Source: Pedobacter steynii (GTDB lineage: Bacteria > Bacteroidota > Bacteroidia > Sphingobacteriales > Sphingobacteriaceae). From it: DNA of 64,000 bases. The first letter of the stretch is position 1, and every line of letters begins with the position of its first letter. The stretch lies in assembly GCF_900103665.1 (NCBI RefSeq), contig NZ_FNGY01000003.1, forward strand, positions 186,001 to 250,000, given 5' to 3'. Positions 44,889 to 52,959 of the stretch are shown here, piece after piece. The position numbers and the translations under genes were made by a program. A model generated the notes under the pieces. It was not told where the DNA came from. It was given only the letters and a program-made list of their open reading frames with translations, and did no database searches.

Positions 44889-45896
44889 TTATTTTTGTTT
44901 TTGCAAAGCGTTGGCGTATCCCTGCCTCTGAACCCTTAGGTTTCTTAAGAAATGAAGCACCGGCTTTTCTAAAAACCTTGTCACCAGCCATGCTATGGTT
45001 ACAATCAGCGCAATGGTAACCGATATCAGGAGGTATTCATTAGGAATGTAGCGCGCCATTATCCTCATCCACACGAAACCAATGTTCTGATGAAGGAGGT
45101 ATAAAGGATAAGAGATATACCCCAGAAATATAAACGGCCTCCAGGTAAGTATTTGAAGTTGGTTGTATACAAACAGATAAAACAGCAGAAAGATGAAAAC
45201 AAACACATAAAACAGCGTCATTCCTGGGTGTTGCAATACCGCTGCAAGGAAACAGAAAGCGATTAAAAGGTGTTCATGCCAATCGCCTTTTGCAAATTTG
45301 AGCTGGTAAAAAAGAATCCCTGCCATGAAGAACATGCCATAGTCAAGGTTCAGAAAATAGGCCCCAAAGGGCAATTTAAATAGGCTGTTGCCGATCATTA
45401 AGCTCAGCCAAACCACGGCTATCGTCCTCACCTTGTCTAACCATCCGAGCTGGAACAGCAGTCCCATGCTCACATAAAAAAACAATTCAGGAATCAGCGA
45501 CCAGTATACGCCATCTATATTTTTAACATTGAACACCCCCTGAAACATCGTCAGGTTCATCAGGAATACTGCTGGCGGCTGACTTTCAATTTTGGGATCA
45601 TTGGCCAGGCCAACGATCAGGAAAGTAAGGCCCATACAAATCCAATAGGTCGGATACAATCTCGAAAAGCGTTTATAAGCAAAATCCCCGATTGTTGTTT
45701 TACCCTGGAGCGACATAAAAATCACGAAGCCACTAATGATAAAGAACAGTTCTACACCATACTGGCCAATATTCCAATCGTATTTCTGAGGGTAATCATG
45801 ACCGAAATTCAACCTGAATTTAGCGGTATAATGGAAAAGCACGACATTAATTGCTGCAATCCCCCTTAAAACGTCCAGTTCTTTTAAGCGTACCAT
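44889..45896 (-). CDS. Acyltransferase 3 family membrane protein
   Basis: A 335-residue OafA/WecH-type acyltransferase with about ten membrane segments. The catalytic region is LDVLRGIAAINVVLFHYTAK near residue 7-26, with the conserved Arg and His, and the next signature is GVELFFIISGFVIFMSLQG. The C-terminus contains FLGYISYPLYLLHQNIG, also typical. It probably O-acetylates a sugar of the repeat unit, using acetyl-CoA from the cytoplasm. Confidence 0.92.
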   Translation of the reverse strand: MVRLKELDVLRGIAAINVVLFHYTAKFRLNFGHDYPQKYDWNIGQYGVELFFIISGFVIFMSLQGKTTIGDFAYKRFSRLYPTYWICMGLTFLIVGLANDPKIESQPPAVFLMNLTMFQGVFNVKNIDGVYWSLIPELFFYVSMGLLFQLGWLDKVRTIAVVWLSLMIGNSLFKLPFGAYFLNLDYGMFFMAGILFYQLKFAKGDWHEHLLIAFCFLAAVLQHPGMTLFYVFVFIFLLFYLFVYNQLQILTWRPFIFLGYISYPLYLLHQNIGFVWMRIMARYIPNEYLLISVTIALIVTIAWLVTRFLEKPVLHFLRNLRVQRQGYANALQKQK

Positions 45897-45898
45897 AA

Positions 45899-45963
45899 TG
45901 ATAATGGTGTATTACAAGAATTATAGTGGTGTGTTACAAGAATTATAATGGTGCGTTACAAGC
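45899..45963. repeat. Three tandem 22-bp repeats between acyltransferase and dehydrogenase genes
   Basis: Copies start at 45901, 45923 and 45945; the last is partial (about 19 bp). Each contains TTACAAG preceded by a TGGTG-like block and, except in the last, followed by AATT. The third copy covers the stop codon of the dehydrogenase gene (TTA at 45956-45958). The repeats look like slippage duplications of that gene's 3' end. Confidence 0.75.
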
Positions 45964-47254
45964 GCATATTGACCAGTTTATCCGGCAATAAAGACTTTAA
46001 ATCATAGACGATGGTCTGCGCGTTACACATGGCCGAAATATCGATATCCTTGAATTTACGGTGTGCTACGGCGAGGATGATGGCATCATATTTTCGCGTT
46101 TTCGATTCTCCATTCTGACAAATCACGCCATATTCACGTTCCACTTGTGCCGGATCTGCCCAGGGATCATGGATCACCACCTGTATGTTGTATTCCCTGA
46201 GCCTCCTTACAATGTCTATCACTTTGGTATTTCTAACGTCAGGGCAGTTCTCTTTAAAGGTAAAGCCAAGGATCAGCACTTTGCAATCCACCATTTTTCG
46301 GGACGCCACAATGCGTTTCACCAGCTCATCGGCGATGTAAATTCCCATGCGGTCGTTGATCCTTCTTCCGGCCAGGATGATCTCCGGATAATAGCCTTGT
46401 TCCTGTGCTTTTTGCGCCAGGTAATAAGGATCTACACCGATACAATGTCCGCCTACCAGGCCCGGTTGAAATTTCATGAAATTCCATTTCGTTCCCGCGG
46501 CCTTCAGTACTTCGCCTGTATCTATGCCCAGTTTATTGAAAATCATCGCCAATTCATTGACAAAAGCAATATTGATGTCGCGTTGTGCATTCTCAATCAC
46601 CTTAGCTGCTTCGGCGACTTTTATCGACGATGCTTTATAAGTTCCGGCTAAGATCACTGAGCCGTACAAGTCATTGATCATATCGGCCGCAGCAGGTGTA
46701 GAACCGGAAGTAATCTTTAAAATATGGGTGACCGTATGCTCCTTATCTCCCGGATTGATCCGTTCCGGCGAATAGCCGACAAAAAAATCGGTATTGAACT
46801 TTAGTCCCGATACTTTTTCCAGCACCGGAACACATTCTTCTTCTGTCGCCCCTGGATAGACGGTAGATTCATAAATCACCGTATCATTTTTCTTCAAAAC
46901 GCGGCCTATGGTTTTGCTGGCTTTCAGGAGTGGCGTCATATCCGGGCGGTTGTTCTTATCCACCGGTGTGGGAACTGTAACGATATACACATTACATTTC
47001 CTCAGCATTTCCAGTTCATTGGTACAAAACAAGCCTGTTAAAGTGCTGCAATCGTTCGTGATGATTTTCATCAGCACCTCCCCTTCAATCTCCAGCGTAT
47101 GGTCGTACCACATTTTCAGTTCGGCAATCCGCTCTGCATTTGAATCAAAACCAAATACCTTATATTTTCCGGCAAAGGCTACAGCCAGGGGTAAACCTAC
47201 ATATCCGAGTCCGACGATGCCAATTTTCAGTCCTTTAAGCACTTGAGTTACCAT
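45956..47254 (-). CDS. UDP-N-acetylhexosamine 6-dehydrogenase, TviB/WbpO-like
   Basis: A 432-residue nucleotide-sugar dehydrogenase. The NAD loop is [16 protein letters not shown] near residues 14-29. The catalytic Cys lies in [16 protein letters not shown] near residue 275, preceded by [20 protein letters not shown]. The C-terminal domain has [20 protein letters not shown]. The sequence around the Cys fits enzymes that oxidise UDP-GlcNAc or UDP-GalNAc to the uronate twice with NAD, rather than UDP-glucose dehydrogenases. It follows the NusG-like gene by 6 bp and provides an acidic sugar for the polymer. Confidence 0.9.
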   Translation of the reverse strand: MVTQVLKGLKIGIVGLGYVGLPLAVAFAGKYKVFGFDSNAERIAELKMWYDHTLEIEGEVLMKIITNDCSTLTGLFCTNELEMLRKCNVYIVTVPTPVDKNNRPDMTPLLKASKTIGRVLKKNDTVIYESTVYPGATEEECVPVLEKVSGLKFNTDFFVGYSPERINPGDKEHTVTHILKITSGSTPAAADMINDLYGSVILAGTYKASSIKVAEAAKVIENAQRDINIAFVNELAMIFNKLGIDTGEVLKAAGTKWNFMKFQPGLVGGHCIGVDPYYLAQKAQEQGYYPEIILAGRRINDRMGIYIADELVKRIVASRKMVDCKVLILGFTFKENCPDVRNTKVIDIVRRLREYNIQVVIHDPWADPAQVEREYGVICQNGESKTRKYDAIILAVAHRKFKDIDISAMCNAQTIVYDLKSLLPDKLVNMRL

Positions 47255-47260
47255 CTTATT

Positions 47261-47788
47261 TCAGTTAATGAGTTCGAGATCTTCGATATTTACATTCGTC
47301 ATCAATACACAGTTGAGGCTATCGATAACCACGACTACATTTTTTTGTCTGAGTTTAATGATCTGCCCTTCTTTATGGTTCATCAACCCTTCTTTAATCA
47401 TTACGCGGTCGCCGACCTCCATGTGCTGAAGGTCTACCACTTCTACATCGGAAAATGTTTCCATACATTTTTTTACACCCTCTATCACCACATCTCTTAC
47501 CTGTGCAGGTTTACCCATGTAATACACAAAATTCATCACCCCCAGGGTAACCCTTACTTTGAGTTCTTCCCTTGGATCGACACAGACAAATACATAAGAG
47601 TTGAATAGTGGCAATTCCACTTCTTTAATTCTATCCGCCCATTTATGTTTCACTCTTTTCAGGGGGCAGTAACTCATGATTCCCTGTAGTTTAAGCAATT
47701 CATCAACTTTCTTTTCCCATCTTGGGCGGGTATAGATGACGAACCATTTTTTAGGTGCATTGACCCTGAGTGCGGATAGACTTTCCAT
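47261..47788 (-). CDS. NusG/UpxY-like specialised antiterminator
   Basis: A 175-residue NusG paralogue. The NGN domain begins KKWFVIYTRPRWEKKVDELL and includes LPLFNSYVFVCVD. The C-terminal KOW domain starts MEVGDRVMIKEGLMNHKEGQIIKL. In Bacteroides capsule loci, UpxY-type NusG paralogues bind RNA polymerase and prevent early termination over long operons. It is the third gene read, after the export genes, ahead of some 20 biosynthesis genes, a natural place to control their readthrough. No UpxZ-like gene follows. Confidence 0.9.
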   Translation of the reverse strand: MESLSALRVNAPKKWFVIYTRPRWEKKVDELLKLQGIMSYCPLKRVKHKWADRIKEVELPLFNSYVFVCVDPREELKVRVTLGVMNFVYYMGKPAQVRDVVIEGVKKCMETFSDVEVVDLQHMEVGDRVMIKEGLMNHKEGQIIKLRQKNVVVVIDSLNCVLMTNVNIEDLELIN

Positions 47789-47929
47789 AGTTTTATTTTG
47801 AGAAATGTTAATAGACTACGGGCTTTATACGGCTTCGCCTCCTCACTTACATGATGTTTCCTGTCTTTAAGAAATTTTCCGTATCCCCCTTTTACTTTTT
47901 TGAATTTACCGGGATTGAGTACCGGTCTG

Positions 47930-47989
47930 TCACCACATCAAACGCTTTTCAAGCTTGTTTTCTATTGCTTTTTTAAGTTCGTTTTCTAT
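47930..47989 (-). other. In-frame 19-codon open extension after the Wzc stop
   Basis: Directly behind the TAA at 47990-47992 the same frame stays open for 19 codons to a TGA at 47930. The predicted peptide is two near-repeats, IENELKKA and IENKLEKR, followed by LMW. It has no start codon of its own. It could be a decayed C-terminal extension of the kinase or chance. The rest of the 201-bp gap up to the NusG-like gene shows no gene. Confidence 0.4.
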
Positions 47990-50284
47990 TTAAGCAGAAT
48001 AAGCATATCTGCCATATTTGTAGGCATTTTTATTTCCTTTACCCGCGTCATTAAACACGATCATTGGATTTTTAAGCCGGCCATTTTCACAGATTTCTTC
48101 AAATATGGCGAGGTCTTCTTTATGCGTATAATTGTACCGTACCAGGTAAATACTGGAATCGGCAAAAGTTGCGATGGTAAACGCATCGGCGACATGCCCT
48201 ACAGGCGAAGTGTCTACGATCACGTAGTCGAACCGTTCTCTGAGCTCCTTAAACAGGATTTCAAGTTTAGGGCTCATCAGAATCTCTGAAGGGCTGTCTG
48301 AAATTTCACCGCATCCAATCACAAAGAGGTGCTCAGACTGAGGTGTTTTGATTAGAATGTCATCTACCTGAAGCTTATCCGATTTCAGGTAATCTGATAA
48401 CCCCGTTTTACTCTTCAGGTTCATGTTGTTGAGCAGGTCTGGCTTGCGCAGGTCGAACTCCAGGATGACCACCTTTTTATCAATTAAGGACAGCGTAATG
48501 CCCAGGTTAATGCTGAAAAAAGTTTTCCCCTCTCCTTTAGAAGTAGAGGTCACGAGCAATACCTTATTGTGCAGGTTCATGTCCATAAAATGCAGGTTGG
48601 AGCGGATGTACCTGAACAGTTCAGAAATGGTATTGCTTTGGTTTTTGTGCACCACAATAGATTCCCCAATGGCTTTATGGCTGAGCTCGCCCAGGATTTT
48701 CCCGTTCATGGCGATGTATTCCACATCATAAATATCTTTCACTTTGCTGTTGAGTTTATCTTTCAGGTAGATCACTGAAAATGGAATCATCAGGCCTGCC
48801 ATCATGCTGAGCATATAAATCAGCTGCACTTTCGGTTTAGCAGGAATCGGATTGTAAGCCGGCCTGTCGATGAGTTTAGAAGTAGGAATCGTAGCCGATA
48901 AAGAAAGCTCTGTTTCTTCTCTTTTTTGCAGCAGATACTGGTAAAGCGTTGTTTTCACACTTTGCTCCCTGCTTCTCTCCAGCAGCCCGCGCTCCATCAC
49001 CGGAACATGATTTAACCTGCTCTCAAACTGGGAAGTTTTGCTGCTCAGCTTGTTTCTTTCCAGCGTAAGCCCTCTTCTGATCATCGTCAGGTTTTCCAGC
49101 AGGCTTCCTTTCAGGCCGCTCAGTTGTTCCGTCAGACTGACCACGAGCGGGTTGTTGACACTATTGTTCCGCAGCAGCCGCTCTCTTTCAATCTGCAGGT
49201 TATTGTATTTATCGGTCAGGTTTTGTAAGGTAGGATCTTTCAACCCCAGTGTGGTAGGCACCAGTTCAAAACTGGCATCCCCACCTCTCAGATAACTAAT
49301 CAATGACTGGACAAGGCTCAGCTGTACCTCACTAGAGGCCAGTTGCTCATTGTAACTTCCTGAGGATTGCAGGTTCATCTGTGCATCAGCACTCAGCTCT
49401 GTAATTCTGTTATCCCTTTTATAATTTTCTACATCCTGCTCTACTCCCGATAGGTTTTTGGTGAGGAATTTCAACTTCCCATCAATGAACTTAATCGTAT
49501 TTAAAGCCATGATGTTTTTGTTATTGACGTTTTCCATATTGTACCTCGAGATCAGCGCATTTAAGATGTCGATCCCACGTTGTGGTATGGCATCCAGGAG
49601 ACTTAATACCACGGTATTCGCATCTTTAATCACCGGCAGAACCGTTAGTCCGGCAGTACTATAGGCTTGTGCCAATTGCCCCAGGTTGACGAACCGGATC
49701 TGAATGACCTTGTCGGATATGCTAAATGCAGGACCTTTGACAACGGTGATGTTGAACTGAGGACGGGCAATGGCATAACCAAAATTGTAAATCGTCCTTT
49801 TTCCATTTTCATTTAAAATGAATTGATGGTCGTTGATGATGGTCAGGCTTAATTTTTGAATATAGGCCTGTTCAGTATTTTTGTTTAAAAGCACATTTAC
49901 CGGTAAGGTATTTCCATACAATTCCTTGTTTTTAAGCGACAATTCATAAAAATAACTGACGTCCATTTTCAGGTCTTTCATTACACCCTGGATCAAATCC
50001 CGGGAGCGCATCACTTCCATCTCATCGATCACCGTTTTAGAACTCCTGAACATATTCAGGTCGCTAAACGCCGTTCCCTTCAACAAACCATCTCCTTTGG
50101 TATCATCCTGAACAAGTAAGGTGCTGCTTACTTTGTATTTTGACACGGTAGTTTGCAGGTATAACCAGGCGGCTCCCAGGCTTAGTACCAGTGCCAGGAC
50201 GAAGAAATACCAATATTTCACATACTTCATCCCCTCAGCGATAATGCCGGGATTATTTATCGGATTTTGTTTATTGTAAGCCAT
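47990..50284 (-). CDS. Wzc-type polysaccharide co-polymerase and tyrosine autokinase
   Basis: A 764-residue inner-membrane protein. N-terminal TM (LVLSLGAAWLYLQTT) near residue 35 and a second TM near residue 500 (LIYMLSMMAGLMIPFSVIYL) enclose a periplasmic domain with a long coiled coil. The cytoplasmic BY-kinase domain has Walker A VTSTSKGEGKTFFSINLG, Walker A' VVILEFDLRKP and Walker B YVIVDTSPVG. The C-terminus has Tyr residues in NAYKYGRYAYSA for autophosphorylation. It controls chain length and export with the Wza-like lipoprotein encoded 29 bp upstream. Confidence 0.92.
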   Translation of the reverse strand: MAYNKQNPINNPGIIAEGMKYVKYWYFFVLALVLSLGAAWLYLQTTVSKYKVSSTLLVQDDTKGDGLLKGTAFSDLNMFRSSKTVIDEMEVMRSRDLIQGVMKDLKMDVSYFYELSLKNKELYGNTLPVNVLLNKNTEQAYIQKLSLTIINDHQFILNENGKRTIYNFGYAIARPQFNITVVKGPAFSISDKVIQIRFVNLGQLAQAYSTAGLTVLPVIKDANTVVLSLLDAIPQRGIDILNALISRYNMENVNNKNIMALNTIKFIDGKLKFLTKNLSGVEQDVENYKRDNRITELSADAQMNLQSSGSYNEQLASSEVQLSLVQSLISYLRGGDASFELVPTTLGLKDPTLQNLTDKYNNLQIERERLLRNNSVNNPLVVSLTEQLSGLKGSLLENLTMIRRGLTLERNKLSSKTSQFESRLNHVPVMERGLLERSREQSVKTTLYQYLLQKREETELSLSATIPTSKLIDRPAYNPIPAKPKVQLIYMLSMMAGLMIPFSVIYLKDKLNSKVKDIYDVEYIAMNGKILGELSHKAIGESIVVHKNQSNTISELFRYIRSNLHFMDMNLHNKVLLVTSTSKGEGKTFFSINLGITLSLIDKKVVILEFDLRKPDLLNNMNLKSKTGLSDYLKSDKLQVDDILIKTPQSEHLFVIGCGEISDSPSEILMSPKLEILFKELRERFDYVIVDTSPVGHVADAFTIATFADSSIYLVRYNYTHKEDLAIFEEICENGRLKNPMIVFNDAGKGNKNAYKYGRYAYSA

Positions 50285-50313
50285 GACAATAGATTTAAGG
50301 AATGAACTTAATG

Positions 50314-51084
50314 CTATTTTAAAACCGTGGCCACCAACACCGCCACTGCAGAGATCGTTGCCACTACTAAAGGCATTAACCTGTTGTTGTTACTCACCTC
50401 CACCGATTTGGCCTTATCAGGCTCTACATAAATCACATCGTTTTGTTTCAGGTAGAAATAGGGAGAGCTCAGTACATCCTGACGGTTCAGGTTGATGCGT
50501 TCCATGATGCGTCTTCCATCTTCTTCCCTGATCAGCAGGACATTTTCTCTTTTGCCATAAGCGGTCATATCACCGGCCAGTCCCAAAGCTTCCAGCAGAT
50601 TGATCTTTTCATTGCTCACGGTAAAGGTGGAGGGATGGTTGACCTCTCCGATCACCGTTACCCTGAAATTCAGGAATTTGATATTAACGATTGCGTTCTT
50701 GACATATTTGTTGAGTTGGGATTCAATCAGGTTCTGAGCCTGACTGATCGTTAGTCCCTCCACTGAAACCTTTCCCAGTACAGGAAACTTAATCGTTCCG
50801 GTTTCGTTTACCCGATAACCTTCCCGTTCATAGACTCCGTTTACGCTCTGATTCACAGGTTGTGAAGCGAACAAAACATTGGACTCCGGACTCGTGCTAT
50901 TTACGGTAACGGACAGGATATCGTTCTGAAGAATAGTTGGTTCTCCGTTATTCAAGATCTTCGAATAAGGTCCTGTTTTAGAATCCAGATCACTGAAATA
51001 GACTAAATTTCTTTGTCTCGAACAGCTACTTAATGTTATTACCATTAAGTAACACACTACAAGTTTTAGATTCATAAAATACAA
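50314..51084 (-). CDS. Wza-like outer-membrane polysaccharide export lipoprotein
   Basis: A 256-residue protein of the polysaccharide export family. Its signal peptide ends in the lipobox LSSC near residue 21. The Poly_export domain spans residues about 55-140 (LQNDILSVTVNSTSPES, RVNETGTIKFPVLGKVSVEGLT), then a SLBB-like domain (FRVTVIGEVNHPSTFTV) follows. A C-terminal hydrophobic segment (LMPLVVATISAVAVLVATVL) could form the membrane helix. It would form the exit channel with the Wzc protein. It is the first gene of the polysaccharide operon; a promoter should lie in 51085-51270, but no consensus was recognised. Confidence 0.92.
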   Translation of the reverse strand: MYFMNLKLVVCYLMVITLSSCSRQRNLVYFSDLDSKTGPYSKILNNGEPTILQNDILSVTVNSTSPESNVLFASQPVNQSVNGVYEREGYRVNETGTIKFPVLGKVSVEGLTISQAQNLIESQLNKYVKNAIVNIKFLNFRVTVIGEVNHPSTFTVSNEKINLLEALGLAGDMTAYGKRENVLLIREEDGRRIMERINLNRQDVLSSPYFYLKQNDVIYVEPDKAKSVEVSNNNRLMPLVVATISAVAVLVATVLK

Positions 51085-51272
51085 TTTAAATTAAACAGTA
51101 ATAAATGTTTGATTAAATATTACAATATGAATTTACTAACTAATTGCAGGGTATAAATGCGCTTGAACCCAATTGTGAAGTCGCTTGTGGAATTTTCTCA
51201 TTCCGTTTCACATATGTGAGAATTTTTTTATACAACATGGTACCACTTTTGAGGTCCGGATCAGAAACAATG

Positions 51273-51734
51273 ATGAACAAGTTCTTTCTATCTGTCTTCC
51301 TTTTATTGCTAACGTTTAACTGTATTGCTCAAAAAGACGCCGGGATAAAAACGCTGTTGTCTAAAAGCGGAGCAATGCCCCCTTCCCGTTCCGGTAAAGA
51401 AAATTAATGAGGCCCTTAAAGTAAAGCCAATTGTCATAAATGATGAAACGTTTGGCGATGATTATACCTGGAATCTACTTAGCGGGCTTTCATTTTCCGG
51501 TCTTATGGGAGAAGATAGGACCTGTTCCACTGTTTTTCTGAAAGCAGATAAAGGAAAGGTATTGAGCGGATTACCTTACGACCTGATCTTGAATGGCAGC
51601 AGTTTAAAAGAGAAACAAGCAGTTTCATCTTAACGGTAAAAAATGGGCAATACTATATCCACCTCGCCTTTGATGCAAAGCTACAATTGGAACAGATGAC
51701 CATTTCTACGGTTAATCTTGACGCTGCCGGTTAG
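51273..51734 (+). pseudogene. Secreted-protein gene broken by two frameshifts
   Basis: Three plus-strand frames join into one plausible protein. From ATG at 51273 a signal peptide (MNKFFLSVFLLLLTFNCIAQ) begins, but the frame ends at a TAA at 51405-51407. A second frame continues from about 51375 with VPVKKINEALKVKPIVIND and stays open to 51633 or so. A third frame continues from about 51600 with SSFILTVKNGQYYIH and ends at TAG 51732-51734. Both shifts fall in repetitive stretches (CCCCCT and GCAGCAG). The intact product would be about 150 residues, exported, of unknown family. It is a pseudogene, or the sequence has errors. Confidence 0.65.
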
Positions 51735-51775
51735 TACTGTTTCCCATCATTAACACCGGTTAGTACATTTGGAGA

Positions 51776-52603
51776 CTAACCGGGTTTACCGGGCATATAC
51801 TTTAGTTTCTCTTTGAGCACCTCATACTCCTTTTCCAGATTCCGAAAAGCTTTATTGTCAATAGAAGCACTTATTCTCAATTCCATAATCCTGAAATATT
51901 CTGCTGAAACCTGATCAAACCGGTTTTTTAACACCACATACTTTTCCTTTTCTTTCTGTACTTCAAGGCTGTACGTTTCTCCATTGAGATTTCCAAGGTA
52001 TACACTATTGGAAATTTGTTTCCCATCTGCCGATTTGAAGCAGATGTAGACTTCTAATTGCTGCTCCAACCTGTCTTTATCCAAAAGAATAAAATGGGTT
52101 CCTACATCCCTGCGACAAGCATTCAGATGGTCACGGGACTCACCATCCACCGGATGGTGAACCATAATCATCACCATATCATTTGCCTGCCCGCCTGTGG
52201 TATCCCAGCTGATTTTCAGACCGGTATCAGTCTTTACCATTTTCAGGTTTTCAGCAATTTTAAGCTTGCCATAACTCAGCACTACTTTGCTGTAATCCAC
52301 GCTGATGTCAGGATACTCGCCCTTTAAGGCCTGTTTTTTATTATAGGAAGTAGCCAGGTTGTGCTGATTTTTAATGGTTCCTCTTGCTTCGATTTCAAAA
52401 CTGGAATTGATAAAAGAGGTCATGTTACTTAAAAGTTTCATGGTGACCGCCATCGCCTGATAATTGGCCAGCTGATTTTTACTGTGTTTGGTCCGCTTGG
52501 GCCCCAGGCTGCGCGTAACCACTCGTCCCTTTAAGACATAGGAAACCAATTTTCCTACTTTTCCGATTAGTGGACCATGAGGTCCGTAAGGAGATAATGC
52601 CAT
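51776..52603 (-). CDS. DUF6266-like protein of unknown function
   Basis: A 275-residue soluble protein. The start MALSPYGPHGPLIGKVGKLV and the RTKHSKNQLANYQAMAV region resemble the DUF6266 proteins common in Sphingobacteriaceae. No signal peptide or membrane segment is seen. The middle is beta-rich (DTGLKISWDTT), and residues 235-275 are a Lys/Glu-rich helix. The function of this family is unknown to me. It is a single gene ending beside the pseudogene; an inverted repeat lies about 100 bp before its start. Confidence 0.75.
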   Translation of the reverse strand: MALSPYGPHGPLIGKVGKLVSYVLKGRVVTRSLGPKRTKHSKNQLANYQAMAVTMKLLSNMTSFINSSFEIEARGTIKNQHNLATSYNKKQALKGEYPDISVDYSKVVLSYGKLKIAENLKMVKTDTGLKISWDTTGGQANDMVMIMVHHPVDGESRDHLNACRRDVGTHFILLDKDRLEQQLEVYICFKSADGKQISNSVYLGNLNGETYSLEVQKEKEKYVVLKNRFDQVSAEYFRIMELRISASIDNKAFRNLEKEYEVLKEKLKYMPGKPG

Positions 52604-52692
52604 AATGATTAGATTAATTGTTTTAACCTAATTTACCATAAATCCCATGTCATTACAATAGGTGAACAGAGATTATTTGAAATGTGATTTTA

Positions 52693-52850
52693 ATGTGATC
52701 GTTATGTGTTAACGTCCTTTTAAGGTTCCAGAAGACTTGTAATAACTGAATAAACGGATTTGGAGGGGTATCGGCCTGATAAAAGCCCTAGCGACTCCTG
52801 ATAGGTCCCCGATGAATGCTCATAAGCAGGTTAACACATAACGACCACAT
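52693..52850. repeat. 21-bp inverted repeat spaced by about 116 bp
   Basis: The arms 52693-52713 and 52830-52850 are complementary at 20 of 21 positions, with core GTTATGTGTTAAC. They lie in the 356-bp gap between the DUF6266-like gene and the permease terminator. The interior has no gene. They could be the ends of a 158-bp miniature element or paired regulatory sites. Confidence 0.65.
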
Positions 52851-52895
52851 CGTTTCTACTCGTTGGAAACATTTAACAGACATTACGAAAGAACA

Positions 52896-52936
52896 TAAAA
52901 AAAGCCTGCGCTTCATCTCCAGGATAGCGCAGGCTT
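52896..52936 (-). terminator. Rho-independent terminator of the permease gene
   Basis: On the minus strand, arms GCCTGCGC and GCGCAGGC with a 15-nt loop are followed by seven T. It lies 24 bp past the permease stop at 52960. Confidence 0.9.
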
Positions 52937-52959
52937 CGAAAAATATAAAATCAGTCTTT

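Noticed and set aside
45899..45963. Short direct repeats considered as a CRISPR array.
   Set aside because: Units are contiguous without spacers and only three copies exist; no cas genes are near.
51191..51232. Hairpin with arms TTCTCA / TGAGAA followed by T-run, on the plus strand before the pseudogene.
   Set aside because: No upstream plus-strand gene needs it and the stem is short; could be chance or a leader hairpin.
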